From the NCBI GenBank assembly GCA_045534165.1, contig JAZSJD010000057.1, forward strand, positions 1-29,226: DNA of 29,226 nt, given 5' to 3'. Positions 7,862-16,719 of the stretch are shown here, piece by piece. How positions within the stretch are numbered: the first letter of the stretch is position 1; each line of letters opens with the position of its first letter. The translations under genes and the position numbers were made by a program. The stretch is from SIG575 sp045534165. Its GTDB lineage: Bacteria; Bacillota; Clostridia; Oscillospirales; Acutalibacteraceae. The notes below the pieces were generated by a model, which was given only the letters and a program-made list of their open reading frames with translations, was not told the DNA's origin and searched no databases.

Positions 7862-8713
7862 TTATTTAATTTCAGCTTTCCAGGCGTATTCGAATGTTTC
7901 GCCTGCGTCAAGAGATTGGATTCCTCTTTTTTCTGAAACATCATTTTTGATTTCGTATGAATCGTTTACACCCCACCAGGGTTCAATGCAAACATAAGGT
8001 GCGCCGGGTTTTGCCCATACACCGAGGAAAGGTGCATCACCCATATCAAAGTGAAGAATTTCTTCACCACTCTGGCTTTTAAGTGTTAAACCTTTTGATT
8101 TGAAACCGTTAAGTATGAGAGCATCTTCAACGAAAATATCCTTTGTGATAACAACTTCTTTTGCGTTATCAAGGAGTGGTTCATCAAAAACTGCAATAAT
8201 TGCGTTTTTATCAATTCTTTCAGTAACAAGGGTTTCGTTTTCGTCAAAAATTATGCTGTCACCAACTTCAATGTTAAATCCGGGATGAGCACCAAGAGAA
8301 AAATACATTGTTTTATCGTCAATGTTTTTTACAATGTGGTTTACTTTAAGACCCTCATTATCAAGCTCGAAAGTAACATAAAGTTCAAATTTAAAGGGAT
8401 ACATTGCAAGAGTATCTTCGTCAAAAGTCTGGAAGAAAACAGCTTTTGTATCTTCTTTTGATACAAGTTCAAAGCTACGTTTTCTTGCAAAACCATGTTT
8501 CTGCATGGAATATTCAACACCGTTATAACGGTATTTATCATCAAGCAATTTTCCGATAAAGGGAAAAAGGATAGGTGACTGACCATACCAGATTTCTTCT
8601 TTACCATACCAAATATATTCTTTGCCTGTGTCTTTTTTAATAAGGCTGTGAAGCTCTGCTCCATTGTGGTTTATTTCTGCAGTGAAAATTTCATTTTCAA
8701 TTTTTGTAAACAT
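7862..8713 (-). CDS. Aldose 1-epimerase family protein (LacX-like)
   Basis: This is a 283-residue galactose-mutarotase-fold protein, likely cytoplasmic, that would interconvert anomers of a sugar or sugar phosphate. Expected active-site positions are visible: His73 in QKHGFARKRSFEL, His143 in SLGAHPGFN, and the general-base Glu at about 244 in CIEPWWGVNDSYE. The N-terminal FTAEINHNGAELHSL and the WYGQSPILFPFIGKL block resemble the LacX subgroup more than classical GalM. The start is supported by AAAGGAG eight bases upstream. A sigma-A-like promoter reads into it (8748-8776). No sugar-catabolic genes are adjacent, so the substrate cannot be inferred from context. The RAYT gene sits directly behind it in the same direction. 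Confidence 0.88.
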   Translation of the reverse strand: MFTKIENEIFTAEINHNGAELHSLIKKDTGKEYIWYGKEEIWYGQSPILFPFIGKLLDDKYRYNGVEYSMQKHGFARKRSFELVSKEDTKAVFFQTFDEDTLAMYPFKFELYVTFELDNEGLKVNHIVKNIDDKTMYFSLGAHPGFNIEVGDSIIFDENETLVTERIDKNAIIAVFDEPLLDNAKEVVITKDIFVEDALILNGFKSKGLTLKSQSGEEILHFDMGDAPFLGVWAKPGAPYVCIEPWWGVNDSYEIKNDVSEKRGIQSLDAGETFEYAWKAEIK

Positions 8714-8747
8714 TTCAAAAACTCCTTTAAGTTTTTTTGTTACAGAA

Positions 8748-8776
8748 AGTATATCATAATAAAATTAGTTTTACAA
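8748..8776 (-). promoter_or_regulatory. Sigma-A-type promoter for the epimerase gene
   Basis: On the minus strand TTGTAA (8776-8771) and TATACT (8753-8748) are 17 bases apart. The predicted start lies about 25-30 bases before the AAAGGAG ribosome binding site. Confidence 0.7.
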
Positions 8777-8838
8777 CACCTATAAGGGTGGATTTTCATA
8801 GGATAATATGATAAAATACTCTTCATGGTGGTGTGAAA

Positions 8839-9897
8839 ATGAAAAAGATTAATTCTTTAAATCTGTGCCTTACTTTTGCAGGATGTTTTTTAGGCGCAGG
8901 ATATGTTTCGGGACAAGAGCTGTGGCAGTTTTTTTCATCTTTCGGAAAGATGGGATACATAGGTCTTTTGTTGGCAGTAGTGTTGCAGGTGTTGTTCGGA
9001 ATTGTACTGATACGCCTTGCAATGAAAACAGGTATATCCGAAATGGATAAAATTATTATTAATCAGGAAAAACCTGTTTTGAGAAAAATCTTTGCTTTTT
9101 TACAAGAACTTTTTCTTTTTGGAATATTTGTGATAATGGCTGCAGGGGCAGGTGCGTTGTTTGAACAGGTTTTTTCAATTCCTTTGTGGGTGGGAAGCCT
9201 GATATTTTGCATTATTGTAGCTTTGTTTGCAATGAAAGGTGTAGGTGCAATGGTAGGTGTATTTTCAGCCTTTGTGCCGATCCTTGTTGCAGTTACCGTA
9301 GGCATCTGCGTGTTTACACTTGTGAAAAACGGTTTTCCGCAGATAACCACAGCACAGACAACAGAAAAAAATCCTCTTCTTTCAAATTGGTTGTTAAGTT
9401 CTTTCTCTTTTGTGTCTTATAACATTTTCGGCTCAATCGGAATTCTGACACCTCTGAGAGAAAAGATCGAAAAGAAGAATACAGTCTTTAAAGGTGTTAT
9501 TTCAGGGGGTATATTCCTGTTTGTAATTGCATTGGGGATATTGCTCGTAACGGGAAGTTTTTCAGAGAGTGTTAAAACTGAACTTCCTATGCTTTATGTG
9601 GCAGAAAAAATTAATCCTGTTCTTGGCTATGTATATGCTTTTCTTCTTTTCGGAGGAATGTTGGGTACATCACTTTCGAGTGTGGTGGCACTGACCACTT
9701 ATGCTGAAATTAAAAAGCCCGCTCTGAAGAAAAAACGCTTTTTATTAACATTTGCTTTGTGTATTGTTGGAATGCTGTTGAGCATAATAGGTTTTTCTGA
9801 TCTGATAAGCTTTATTTATCCTGTTTTCGGATATCTTGGTTTTGCAGCATTGATAATGATTTTAATAAATTATTTAAAAACCAAGAGTTGCAGATGA
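8839..9897 (+). CDS. YkvI-family polytopic membrane protein
   Basis: This is a 352-residue integral membrane protein with about ten hydrophobic segments. The N-terminal LTFAGCFLGAGYVSGQELWQFFSSFGKMG stretch is diagnostic for the YkvI (COG3949) family, whose members resemble LeuT-fold amino acid transporters but have no firmly known substrate. An in-frame GTG lies at 8833. ATG 8839 is preferred because the protein then begins MKKINSLN and GGTGGTG lies before it. It stands alone, divergent from the epimerase gene. No convincing sigma-A promoter was found, though ATAAAAT at 8811-8817 could be a -10. The recJ promoter overlaps its final codons, so recJ has its own start. Confidence 0.82.
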   Translation: MKKINSLNLCLTFAGCFLGAGYVSGQELWQFFSSFGKMGYIGLLLAVVLQVLFGIVLIRLAMKTGISEMDKIIINQEKPVLRKIFAFLQELFLFGIFVIMAAGAGALFEQVFSIPLWVGSLIFCIIVALFAMKGVGAMVGVFSAFVPILVAVTVGICVFTLVKNGFPQITTAQTTEKNPLLSNWLLSSFSFVSYNIFGSIGILTPLREKIEKKNTVFKGVISGGIFLFVIALGILLVTGSFSESVKTELPMLYVAEKINPVLGYVYAFLLFGGMLGTSLSSVVALTTYAEIKKPALKKKRFLLTFALCIVGMLLSIIGFSDLISFIYPVFGYLGFAALIMILINYLKTKSCR

Positions 9898-9916
9898 TTG
9901 AAAAATGTGGTAAAAT
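9888..9916 (+). promoter_or_regulatory. Extended -10 promoter for recJ
   Basis: TTGCAG (9888-9893), a 17-base spacer and TAAAAT (9911-9916), with TG one base upstream of the -10 (TGGTAAAAT). It begins inside the last codons of the YkvI gene and ends 33 bases before the recJ start. Confidence 0.7.
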
Positions 9917-9949
9917 ATATTGTTAATTAAAAATCACGGAGATATAAAA

Positions 9950-11974
9950 ATGAGCCGCAAAAAATGGATTTTCTCAAAATTTGATAAAGAATATGCAGCA
10001 GACATTGCCGAAAGGTACGAATTAAGTCCTTTTGCGGCGGTGCTTTTGGCAAGCAAAAATTTTGAAGATGAAGAATTGGAAAGCTTTTTAAGCGAAGAAA
10101 ATTCATTTATTGTGGACCCCTATGAACTTCCCGATATGGATAAGGCTGTTTCAAGAATAAACAAAGCCATAGAAAATTGTGAAAGAATTATGGTTTATGG
10201 TGATTATGATGCAGACGGTGTAAGTTCAACAGCATTGTTGTATCTTTATCTCAGCTCTTTAGGTGCTGATGTTCAATATTATATTCCCGACAGACTTACT
10301 GAAGGCTATGGTATGAACCTTGATGCAGTAAGGGTTATCAAAGAACGTGATGTGAATTTAATTATAACTGTAGATAACGGAATAAGTGCCGTTCTGGAAG
10401 CTGAAAAAATAAAAATGCTCGGCATGGACCTTGTTATAACCGACCACCACAGACCGGGGGATGTTCTGCCGGATGCTGTTGCAGTTGTTGACCCTTACAG
10501 AGAAGGTTATGAAGGTGCTTTCAACGAGTGGGCAGGCGTTGGTGTTGCCTATAAACTTATTGAAGCTTTGTCAGATTGTGATGAAGAAGTTTTTGATGAA
10601 TATGCTGATTTGGTTTCAATAGGAACAATCGGTGATGTAGTACCCCTTAAAAGCGAAAACAGAAGTTTTGTTAAATGCGGAATTGAAAAACTGAACAGGT
10701 CTGTCCGCCCCGGTATAAATGCGTTGCGTGAAGTGACGGGTATGTTATCTCACGATCTGAGTGCATCAAATGTTGCTTTCACAATTGTTCCGAGAATCAA
10801 TGCAGCAGGCAGAATGGGAAGCGCAGACAGAGCAATAAAACTTCTTTTAAGTGAAGATGAAAACGAAGCAAAATATCTGGCAGAAGAAATAAATCAGGCT
10901 AATATTTCAAGACAGCAGATTGAATCAAAAATCATAGCAGAAGCAGAAGAAAAAATTGAAAACTGCAAAAATATGGCTTTTGACAGAGTTATTGTTGTTG
11001 ATGGTGAAGATTGGCACAGCGGTGTTATAGGAATTGTTGCAGCAAGACTTACTGAAAAATATGCACGACCCTGCCTTGTTATAGGGACAAAAGACGGTAT
11101 AGGAAAAGGTTCGGGAAGAAGCATAGATGGTTTTTCTCTTTTTGAGTCTTTATCAGCAGTAAGTGACTGCCTTGTTCATTTTGGTGGCCATACTCTGGCA
11201 GCAGGCTTTGAAATAGAGCAGGATAATATAGATGAATTCAGAAAAAGAATCAATGAGTATGCAGCACAGATTGAAATGCCTGTACCACAGCTCAGAATTG
11301 ATTGCAGAATAAGTCCCAAATATATAAATGTGGATTTGTTGCAGGAACTTCAGCTTCTTGAACCTTTCGGAGCAGGTAACAGCCAACCTGTTTTTGCAAT
11401 GATGGGTATGAAAATAGAAAAAACAGAAGGTCTTTCACAGAATAAGCATACGAAACTGACACTTTCAAAAGGTGATTGCAGAGTTGTGGCAATGCGTTTC
11501 GGAGTTTCTCCGGAAATGTTGGATTTCACTCAGGGTGATACAGTTGATTTAGCTGTTATTCTTGATAAAAATGAATATATGGGAACGGTTAAAGTTTCAA
11601 TAATTGTACGTGATATACGTTTTTCAAACCTTGATGAAGACGGTATTATCAGGTCGGAAAAAATTTACGAAAAGTTCAGACGTAAAGAAGCTTTGTTGCC
11701 TGAAGAAAAAGAACTTATTTATCCCGACAGAGAGTTTATAGGAAAAGTTTTCAGAGTTTTACGTCAGGGTATCTGGAACAAAAGCGACGAGGCTTTGTGC
11801 TACAGAATTGAAGAAAAAGCCGAAAGAATTTGTGCAGTCAGAGTTGCAGTTGATGTATTGGAAGAAATGGGACTTATTGTCCGTGATAAGAAAAATAAAA
11901 CAATCAGCCTTGCTGAAAATCAGACGAAAGTAGATTTGTCTGATTCATCAATTCTGAAAAGTATTGTGGGGTGA
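9950..11974 (+). CDS. recJ: Single-stranded-DNA-specific exonuclease RecJ
   Basis: RecJ degrades single-stranded DNA 5' to 3' in recombination and mismatch repair. DHH-family motifs are intact: VYGDYDADGVSST (Asp85, Asp87), ITVDNGISA, ITDHHRPGD (DHH at 165-167), and IGTIGDVVPL. The DHHA1 region has RINAAGRMG, GVIGIVAARLTEKYARP and the GGH motif in HFGGHTLAAGFEIE. An OB-like domain follows (about 450-560), then a C-terminal helical region of about 100 residues with a winged-helix look. At 674 residues it is intermediate between the short E. coli and long Bacillus forms. The frame extends to a TTG at 9920, but ATG 9950 is preceded by CGGAG at eight bases. It leads the recJ-rel-dtd run. Confidence 0.95.
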   Translation: MSRKKWIFSKFDKEYAADIAERYELSPFAAVLLASKNFEDEELESFLSEENSFIVDPYELPDMDKAVSRINKAIENCERIMVYGDYDADGVSSTALLYLYLSSLGADVQYYIPDRLTEGYGMNLDAVRVIKERDVNLIITVDNGISAVLEAEKIKMLGMDLVITDHHRPGDVLPDAVAVVDPYREGYEGAFNEWAGVGVAYKLIEALSDCDEEVFDEYADLVSIGTIGDVVPLKSENRSFVKCGIEKLNRSVRPGINALREVTGMLSHDLSASNVAFTIVPRINAAGRMGSADRAIKLLLSEDENEAKYLAEEINQANISRQQIESKIIAEAEEKIENCKNMAFDRVIVVDGEDWHSGVIGIVAARLTEKYARPCLVIGTKDGIGKGSGRSIDGFSLFESLSAVSDCLVHFGGHTLAAGFEIEQDNIDEFRKRINEYAAQIEMPVPQLRIDCRISPKYINVDLLQELQLLEPFGAGNSQPVFAMMGMKIEKTEGLSQNKHTKLTLSKGDCRVVAMRFGVSPEMLDFTQGDTVDLAVILDKNEYMGTVKVSIIVRDIRFSNLDEDGIIRSEKIYEKFRRKEALLPEEKELIYPDREFIGKVFRVLRQGIWNKSDEALCYRIEEKAERICAVRVAVDVLEEMGLIVRDKKNKTISLAENQTKVDLSDSSILKSIVG

Positions 11975-11979
11975 ACTGA

Positions 11980-14163
11980 ATGTCAGAAGAAAATGGTTAC
12001 AAACAGTTAAGAGAAAAACTTGTAAAGAATTTCACTGCTGAAGAAGTAGAAAAATTTGATAAAGCCTATAATTTTGCAAACGAGGCTCATGACGGACAGC
12101 TTCGCTATTCAGGTCAGCCTTATATTATTCACCCCATTGCAGTTGCTTCAATTCTTGTTGATTTATGTATGGACTATCAATCAGTTGTTGCAGCACTCCT
12201 TCACGATACTGTTGAGGATACAGATGTGTCTTTGGAAAAAGTCAAGAGTGAATACGGAGAAGATGTGGCAAAGCTTGTTGATGGTGTTACGAAATTAGGT
12301 AAAGTTCCTCTTTCAACACGAGAAGAAGAACAAGCTGAAAACATAAGAAAAATGTTGCTTGCTATGAGTGAGGATATCAGAGTTATTATTATCAAGCTTG
12401 CAGACAGACTTCATAATATGCGAACTCTTGAATTTATGCGTCCTCAGAAAAGACGTGATAAAGCTCTTGAAACACTTGAAATTTATGCACCTCTTGCTCA
12501 CCGTCTCGGTATCAGAACAATCAAGGAAGAGCTGGAAGATCTGGCAATCGGTTTCCTTGACCCTGTAGGATATAAAGAGATTGAAACAAATCTGGGCAAC
12601 CAGATGGAAGAAAGGCAACAGTTTCTTGAAGATATAAAAGTTAAAATAAAAGAAAGAATTTCAGAAATCATTCTTAATCCTCACATTGCAGGACGAATCA
12701 AGAGTGTTCACGGCATTTACCGTAAAATGTATATGCAGAACAAGGATTTCGGAGAAATTTATGATATCTATGCCGTAAGAATTATTGTGGATTCAGTTAT
12801 CGATTGTTATAACTGCCTTGGCGTTATTCACGATATGTTCACTCCTATTCCCGGCAGATTCAAAGATTATATTTCAACTCCCAAACCTAATATGTATCAG
12901 TCTTTGCACACAACTGTTATCGGCAGAGACGGAATTGCTTTTGAAGTACAGATAAGAACATGGGAAATGCACTATACTGCTGAATACGGTATTGCCGCAC
13001 ATTGGAAATATAAATTAGGTGAAGGCTCAAAAGCTAAAATTGATGAAAGACTTGCCTGGGTAAGACAGCTTATTGAAAACCAGAAAGAGTCCGATGACGT
13101 TGAAGAAATTGTTTCAACAATCAAGAGCGATTTTGTGCCTGAAGAAGTTTTTGTTTTCACACCAAAGGGTGATGTTTTCTCACTGCCTGCAGGAGCTACT
13201 GTTATTGACTTTGCCTATGCAATACATTCAGCTGTAGGTAACAAGATGGTTGGCGCAAAAGTTGACGGAAGAATTGTACCTATTGATTTTGTTGTGAAAA
13301 CAGGTCAGATTATAGAAATTCTTACATCTTCTCAGCAGGGTAAGGGACCAAGCAGAGATTGGCTTAAAATTGCAAAAACAAGTTCTGCAAGGGCAAAAAT
13401 CCGTGGCTGGTTCAAGAAAGAAAGACGAAAAGAAAATATTGAAGAAGGCAGAGCTGAAATTGAAAGAGAATTCAGAAGAAATAAAATTATTCTGGATAAT
13501 TCAGCTTATGAAGAATTCATTAAAAGCATTGCAGAACGTCAGCATTTACCTAACGTGGACGATTTTTATGCTGCAATCGGTTATGGCGGAATAAGTGTTA
13601 TAAAAATGTTGCCTCAGATTAAAGAGGCGTATACAAAACTTGCAAAAGCAAACACTCCCGTTGTTGATGAAATTGCTGTTACGGCACCGGCTAAAAAATC
13701 AAAAAGCAGCGAAGGTGTTACAGTTGAAAATATCGACAACTGCCTTATTAAATTTGCACATTGTTGTAACCCCTTGCCTGGCGATCAGATTATAGGGTTT
13801 ATCACAAGAGGTCATGGTGTTTCAATACATAACAGAAATTGTCCAAATGTTCCCAAAGATATTGAAACTTGTGCAGAACCGCACAGATGGGTTAATGCAA
13901 CATGGGATGCAAATGTCAAAGAAGATTATAACGCAACACTTTCTGTTGTATGCATTGATAAAGTTGGTCTGCTTGCTGAAATTTCAGGTAAATTTGCAGA
14001 AATGAAAGTTATGATACATTCTGTTAATATGCGTGCAATTAAAGATGGCAGAGCAATAATGAATGTTACAATCACTGTTGGCGGCGCAGAGCACCTGAAA
14101 AATGTTATGACTAAAATACAGAAAATTGATGGTGTGTTACTTGTTGAAAGAGCAGGTATATAA
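11980..14163 (+). CDS. rel: Bifunctional (p)ppGpp synthetase/hydrolase Rel
   Basis: This is a 727-residue long RelA/SpoT homologue that makes and degrades the alarmone (p)ppGpp. The N-terminal HD hydrolase domain is intact (IIHPIAVASIL, then LLHDTVEDT with HD at 75-76, and LADRLHNMRTL), so it should be hydrolase-competent and bifunctional. The synthetase domain follows (IKSVHGIYRKM, IYDIYAVRIIVD, GRFKDYISTPKPNMYQSLHT, EVQIRT). Next come a TGS domain (VFVFTPKGDVFSLPAGATVIDFAYAIH), a Cys-containing region (FAHCCNPLPGDQIIGF) and a C-terminal ACT domain from about 655. It starts five bases after the recJ stop. In many Firmicutes apt lies between recJ and rel; here it does not. Confidence 0.95.
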   Translation: MSEENGYKQLREKLVKNFTAEEVEKFDKAYNFANEAHDGQLRYSGQPYIIHPIAVASILVDLCMDYQSVVAALLHDTVEDTDVSLEKVKSEYGEDVAKLVDGVTKLGKVPLSTREEEQAENIRKMLLAMSEDIRVIIIKLADRLHNMRTLEFMRPQKRRDKALETLEIYAPLAHRLGIRTIKEELEDLAIGFLDPVGYKEIETNLGNQMEERQQFLEDIKVKIKERISEIILNPHIAGRIKSVHGIYRKMYMQNKDFGEIYDIYAVRIIVDSVIDCYNCLGVIHDMFTPIPGRFKDYISTPKPNMYQSLHTTVIGRDGIAFEVQIRTWEMHYTAEYGIAAHWKYKLGEGSKAKIDERLAWVRQLIENQKESDDVEEIVSTIKSDFVPEEVFVFTPKGDVFSLPAGATVIDFAYAIHSAVGNKMVGAKVDGRIVPIDFVVKTGQIIEILTSSQQGKGPSRDWLKIAKTSSARAKIRGWFKKERRKENIEEGRAEIEREFRRNKIILDNSAYEEFIKSIAERQHLPNVDDFYAAIGYGGISVIKMLPQIKEAYTKLAKANTPVVDEIAVTAPAKKSKSSEGVTVENIDNCLIKFAHCCNPLPGDQIIGFITRGHGVSIHNRNCPNVPKDIETCAEPHRWVNATWDANVKEDYNATLSVVCIDKVGLLAEISGKFAEMKVMIHSVNMRAIKDGRAIMNVTITVGGAEHLKNVMTKIQKIDGVLLVERAGI

Positions 14164-14183
14164 CACTTTGAAAGGATTTTGAA

Positions 14184-14654
14184 ATGAAAGCGGTTATACA
14201 AAGAGTGTCCTTTTCTGATGTTAAAGTTGACGGAAAAACAATCGGCGAAATAAAAAAAGGATTTATGATTCTTTTAGGTGTTGTTGATGGCGACACAGAA
14301 GCAGAAGCTGAGTTGCTTGCCAGAAAAACAGCAAATATGAGAATTTTTGAAGATGAAAACGGCAAGATGAATTTATCTCTTATGGATATTGATGGAGAAT
14401 GTCTTGTTATATCACAGTTTACTCTTTGTGCTGATTGCAAAAAAGGAAACAGACCGTCTTTTATTCAATCTGCAAAACCTGATGAAGCCAATGCTTTGTA
14501 TGAATATTTTATTGAACAGTTGAAAGTGAACGGGGTTAATAAAGTTGAATGCGGTGAATTCGGTGCAGATATGAAAGTCACACTCCTTAACGATGGGCCT
14601 GTTACAATAATTCTTGATTCAGATGTTATAAAACCAAAGGGAGAAGCAAAATGA
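14184..14654 (+). CDS. dtd: D-aminoacyl-tRNA deacylase
   Basis: It hydrolyses D-aminoacyl-tRNAs (and glycine mischarged on tRNA-Ala), removing wrong-handed residues before translation. The N-terminus MKAVIQRVSFSDVKVDGK is typical. Both active-site motifs are present: SQFTL (77-81) and the GPVT cis-dipeptide motif (138-141, in NDGPVTI). It is 156 residues, a few more than the usual 145-150 because of a short C-terminal tail. AAAGGATTTTGAA precedes the ATG. The end overlaps the next gene by four bases (ATGA), showing coupling. Confidence 0.96.
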   Translation: MKAVIQRVSFSDVKVDGKTIGEIKKGFMILLGVVDGDTEAEAELLARKTANMRIFEDENGKMNLSLMDIDGECLVISQFTLCADCKKGNRPSFIQSAKPDEANALYEYFIEQLKVNGVNKVECGEFGADMKVTLLNDGPVTIILDSDVIKPKGEAK

Positions 14655-15295
14655 AAATAACACAGTTTACAGTAGGTGAAATGGGCGTTAACTGTTATGT
14701 GCTTGAAGATGAAAAAACAGGCGAAGGTGCAGTTGTTGACCCCGGCAGATTTACTGCTGAAGTTCAGGAAGAAGTAAAAAAACTTAAAAAGGTAAAATAC
14801 ATTCTTTTGACACATGGTCATTTCGACCATATCTGGGAAGTGAAAAAAGCAAAGGAAATCACAGGAGCAAAGGTTGTTATCAGTAAAATTGATGCACCTT
14901 GCCTTGAGGGGGATTCTCACAACCTCAGCCATATGATAAATATGGAAGCAGAACAATGCCCCGCAGATATTCTTATTGATGAGGGCGATGAACTTTTCCT
15001 TGGTGAAGAAAAAATAAAGGTTATGCTTACTCCGGGTCATTCCGAAGGCTCAGTTTGTTTCCTTATGGAAGATTCACGTGCCCTGCTTTCAGGTGACACA
15101 CTTTTCTGCCTTACTTGCGGAAGAGTTGATATGGAAGGCGGAAGCCCTGACGATATGCTTAAATCACTTAAAAGACTTAAAAATCTTGAAGGTGATTATG
15201 ATGTTTATCCCGGTCACCAAAGGAAAACAACTCTCGCTCAGGAAAGAGTAAGAAACAGATATATGAAAAGAGATTTAGATAAATGGTATTGGTAA
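14651..15295 (+). CDS. Metallo-beta-lactamase-fold hydrolase (glyoxalase II-like)
   Basis: This is a 214-residue cytoplasmic metallohydrolase. The zinc-binding set is complete: THGHFDHIWEV (HxHxDH at 55-60), His130 in TPGHSEGS, Asp149 in LSGDTLFC, and His189 in YPGHQRKTTL. The N-terminus MKITQFTVGEMGVNCYVLEDEKTGEGAVVDPG matches the YqgX/GloB-like group encoded near rel and dtd in many Firmicutes. The substrate is not established; a thioester or similar is likely. It overlaps dtd by four bases and hemZ by thirteen bases in another frame, so all three are translationally linked. Confidence 0.9.
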   Translation: MKITQFTVGEMGVNCYVLEDEKTGEGAVVDPGRFTAEVQEEVKKLKKVKYILLTHGHFDHIWEVKKAKEITGAKVVISKIDAPCLEGDSHNLSHMINMEAEQCPADILIDEGDELFLGEEKIKVMLTPGHSEGSVCFLMEDSRALLSGDTLFCLTCGRVDMEGGSPDDMLKSLKRLKNLEGDYDVYPGHQRKTTLAQERVRNRYMKRDLDKWYW

Positions 15296-16710
15296 ATTCA
15301 GGGCATAATTTTAACTATGAAACTGAAAATCTTTGTCGTGTGTTTTTCCCTCTTGAAAAAATTGAAGTGGTGAATGAAGATAAAGATGATGAAAGAAAAA
15401 TAATTACCCGAAAAGATAATAATATAATTTCTGTGAAAAGTCTCTTCGGAAATGAAGAAAAATTTCTTGAAAAAGAATGTAATGCTGATGACGATTTTGA
15501 ATTGGAAATTGCCACATTGCTTTTTACTCTTTTAACGGAAATTACTTCTTACACTCCACAGTGGGGACTTCTGACGGGCGTAAGACCATCAAAGCTGATG
15601 CTTCATCTTATTGATGAATACGGTTACGAAAAAGCTGAAAAATATTTTGAAGAAAAACTTCTTGTAAGTGAGAAAAAAACAAAGCTTGCAATGAATGTGG
15701 CAGAGTGTGAAGAAAAAATAATTTCTTTATCAAAACCTGAATCTTTCAGCTTGTATATATCAATTCCCTTTTGTCCTACAAGGTGCAGTTATTGTTCTTT
15801 TGTTTCACATTCAATAGAAAAAACAAAAAAATTAATGGCGCCCTATGTTGAAAATCTTTGTGAGGAAATAAAACTTACGGGCAAAATTGCAAAAGACCTG
15901 AACCTTCGTCTTGAAACCGTTTATTTTGGCGGTGGTACACCAACCACATTAAGTGCACAGCAACTTGAAAAATTGTTAAAAACAATTGAAGAAAATTTTG
16001 ATCTTTCAACTTGCTTTGAATATACCGTTGAAGCGGGAAGGCCTGATACTGTAACGCGGGAAAAACTTGAAGTTTTAAAAAATAACGGTGTTACACGCAT
16101 AAGTATTAATCCTCAGACATTCAATGATAAAGTGCTGGAAAATATAGGAAGAAAGCACACAGCTCAGGATACTCTGGAGGCCTTTAGGCTTGCACGAGAA
16201 GTAGGCTTTGACAATATAAATATGGACCTGATTGCAGGTTTGTCAGGTGATACTCTTGAAAGTTTTTCAGAAACACTGGGCATTGTGAACAGTTTATCTC
16301 CTGAAAATGTTACTGTTCATACCCTTGCTCTCAAACGTTCATCAAATCTTGCAGGGGACACAACAGGTCTTTCAAGCGGTTTCCTTGCAAATGAAATGAT
16401 TAATTTATCACACGAAAAATTAAACTCAGATTCATATGAGCCCTATTATATGTACAGACAGAGCAAATCTTTGGGTAATCTGGAAAATGTAGGTTGGTGC
16501 AAAAAGGGTTATGAGTGTGCATATAATATTTTTATGATGGAAGAATGTCACACAATCCTTGCTTGCGGTGCAGGTGCAGTTACAAAGCTCAAAGAGCCTG
16601 AAGGTAAAGTGATAGAAAGAATTTTTAATTTTAAATATCCATATGAATATAACGACAGACTTGCCGAACTGTTGGATAGAAAACAGAAAATTTACGATTT
16701 TTATTTATGA
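15283..16710 (+). CDS. hemZ: Radical SAM coproporphyrinogen dehydrogenase-like protein HemZ
   Basis: This is a 475-residue radical SAM enzyme of the HemZ group. After an N-terminal domain of about 150 residues comes the 4Fe-4S cluster motif SIPFCPTRCSYCSF with CxxxCxxC at 164, 168 and 171. It continues with VYFGGGTPTTLS, RISINPQTFND, GRKHTAQDTLEAFRLAREVGFDNINMDLIAGL, and the C-terminal MYRQSKSLGNLENVGWCKKGYECAYN block typical of HemZ and HemN relatives. HemZ is annotated as an oxygen-independent coproporphyrinogen oxidase, but many anaerobes carry it without a full haem pathway, so the real role may differ. The start codon lies inside the end of the preceding hydrolase gene. No other haem gene is in the window. 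Confidence 0.9.
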   Translation: MVLVNSGHNFNYETENLCRVFFPLEKIEVVNEDKDDERKIITRKDNNIISVKSLFGNEEKFLEKECNADDDFELEIATLLFTLLTEITSYTPQWGLLTGVRPSKLMLHLIDEYGYEKAEKYFEEKLLVSEKKTKLAMNVAECEEKIISLSKPESFSLYISIPFCPTRCSYCSFVSHSIEKTKKLMAPYVENLCEEIKLTGKIAKDLNLRLETVYFGGGTPTTLSAQQLEKLLKTIEENFDLSTCFEYTVEAGRPDTVTREKLEVLKNNGVTRISINPQTFNDKVLENIGRKHTAQDTLEAFRLAREVGFDNINMDLIAGLSGDTLESFSETLGIVNSLSPENVTVHTLALKRSSNLAGDTTGLSSGFLANEMINLSHEKLNSDSYEPYYMYRQSKSLGNLENVGWCKKGYECAYNIFMMEECHTILACGAGAVTKLKEPEGKVIERIFNFKYPYEYNDRLAELLDRKQKIYDFYL

Positions 16711-16719
16711 GGTGATTTT

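Noticed and set aside
8775..8788. CACC-TATAA-GGGTG inverted repeat between the epimerase and YkvI genes as an operator or REP copy
   Set aside because: Only four pairs, no GTAG head and no match to the RAYT hairpins; it overlaps the epimerase -35 but nothing supports a regulator.
14465..15040. 191-codon open frame on the minus strand
   Set aside because: It covers dtd and the metallo-hydrolase antisense; both plus-strand genes have complete catalytic motifs, so this is a shadow frame.
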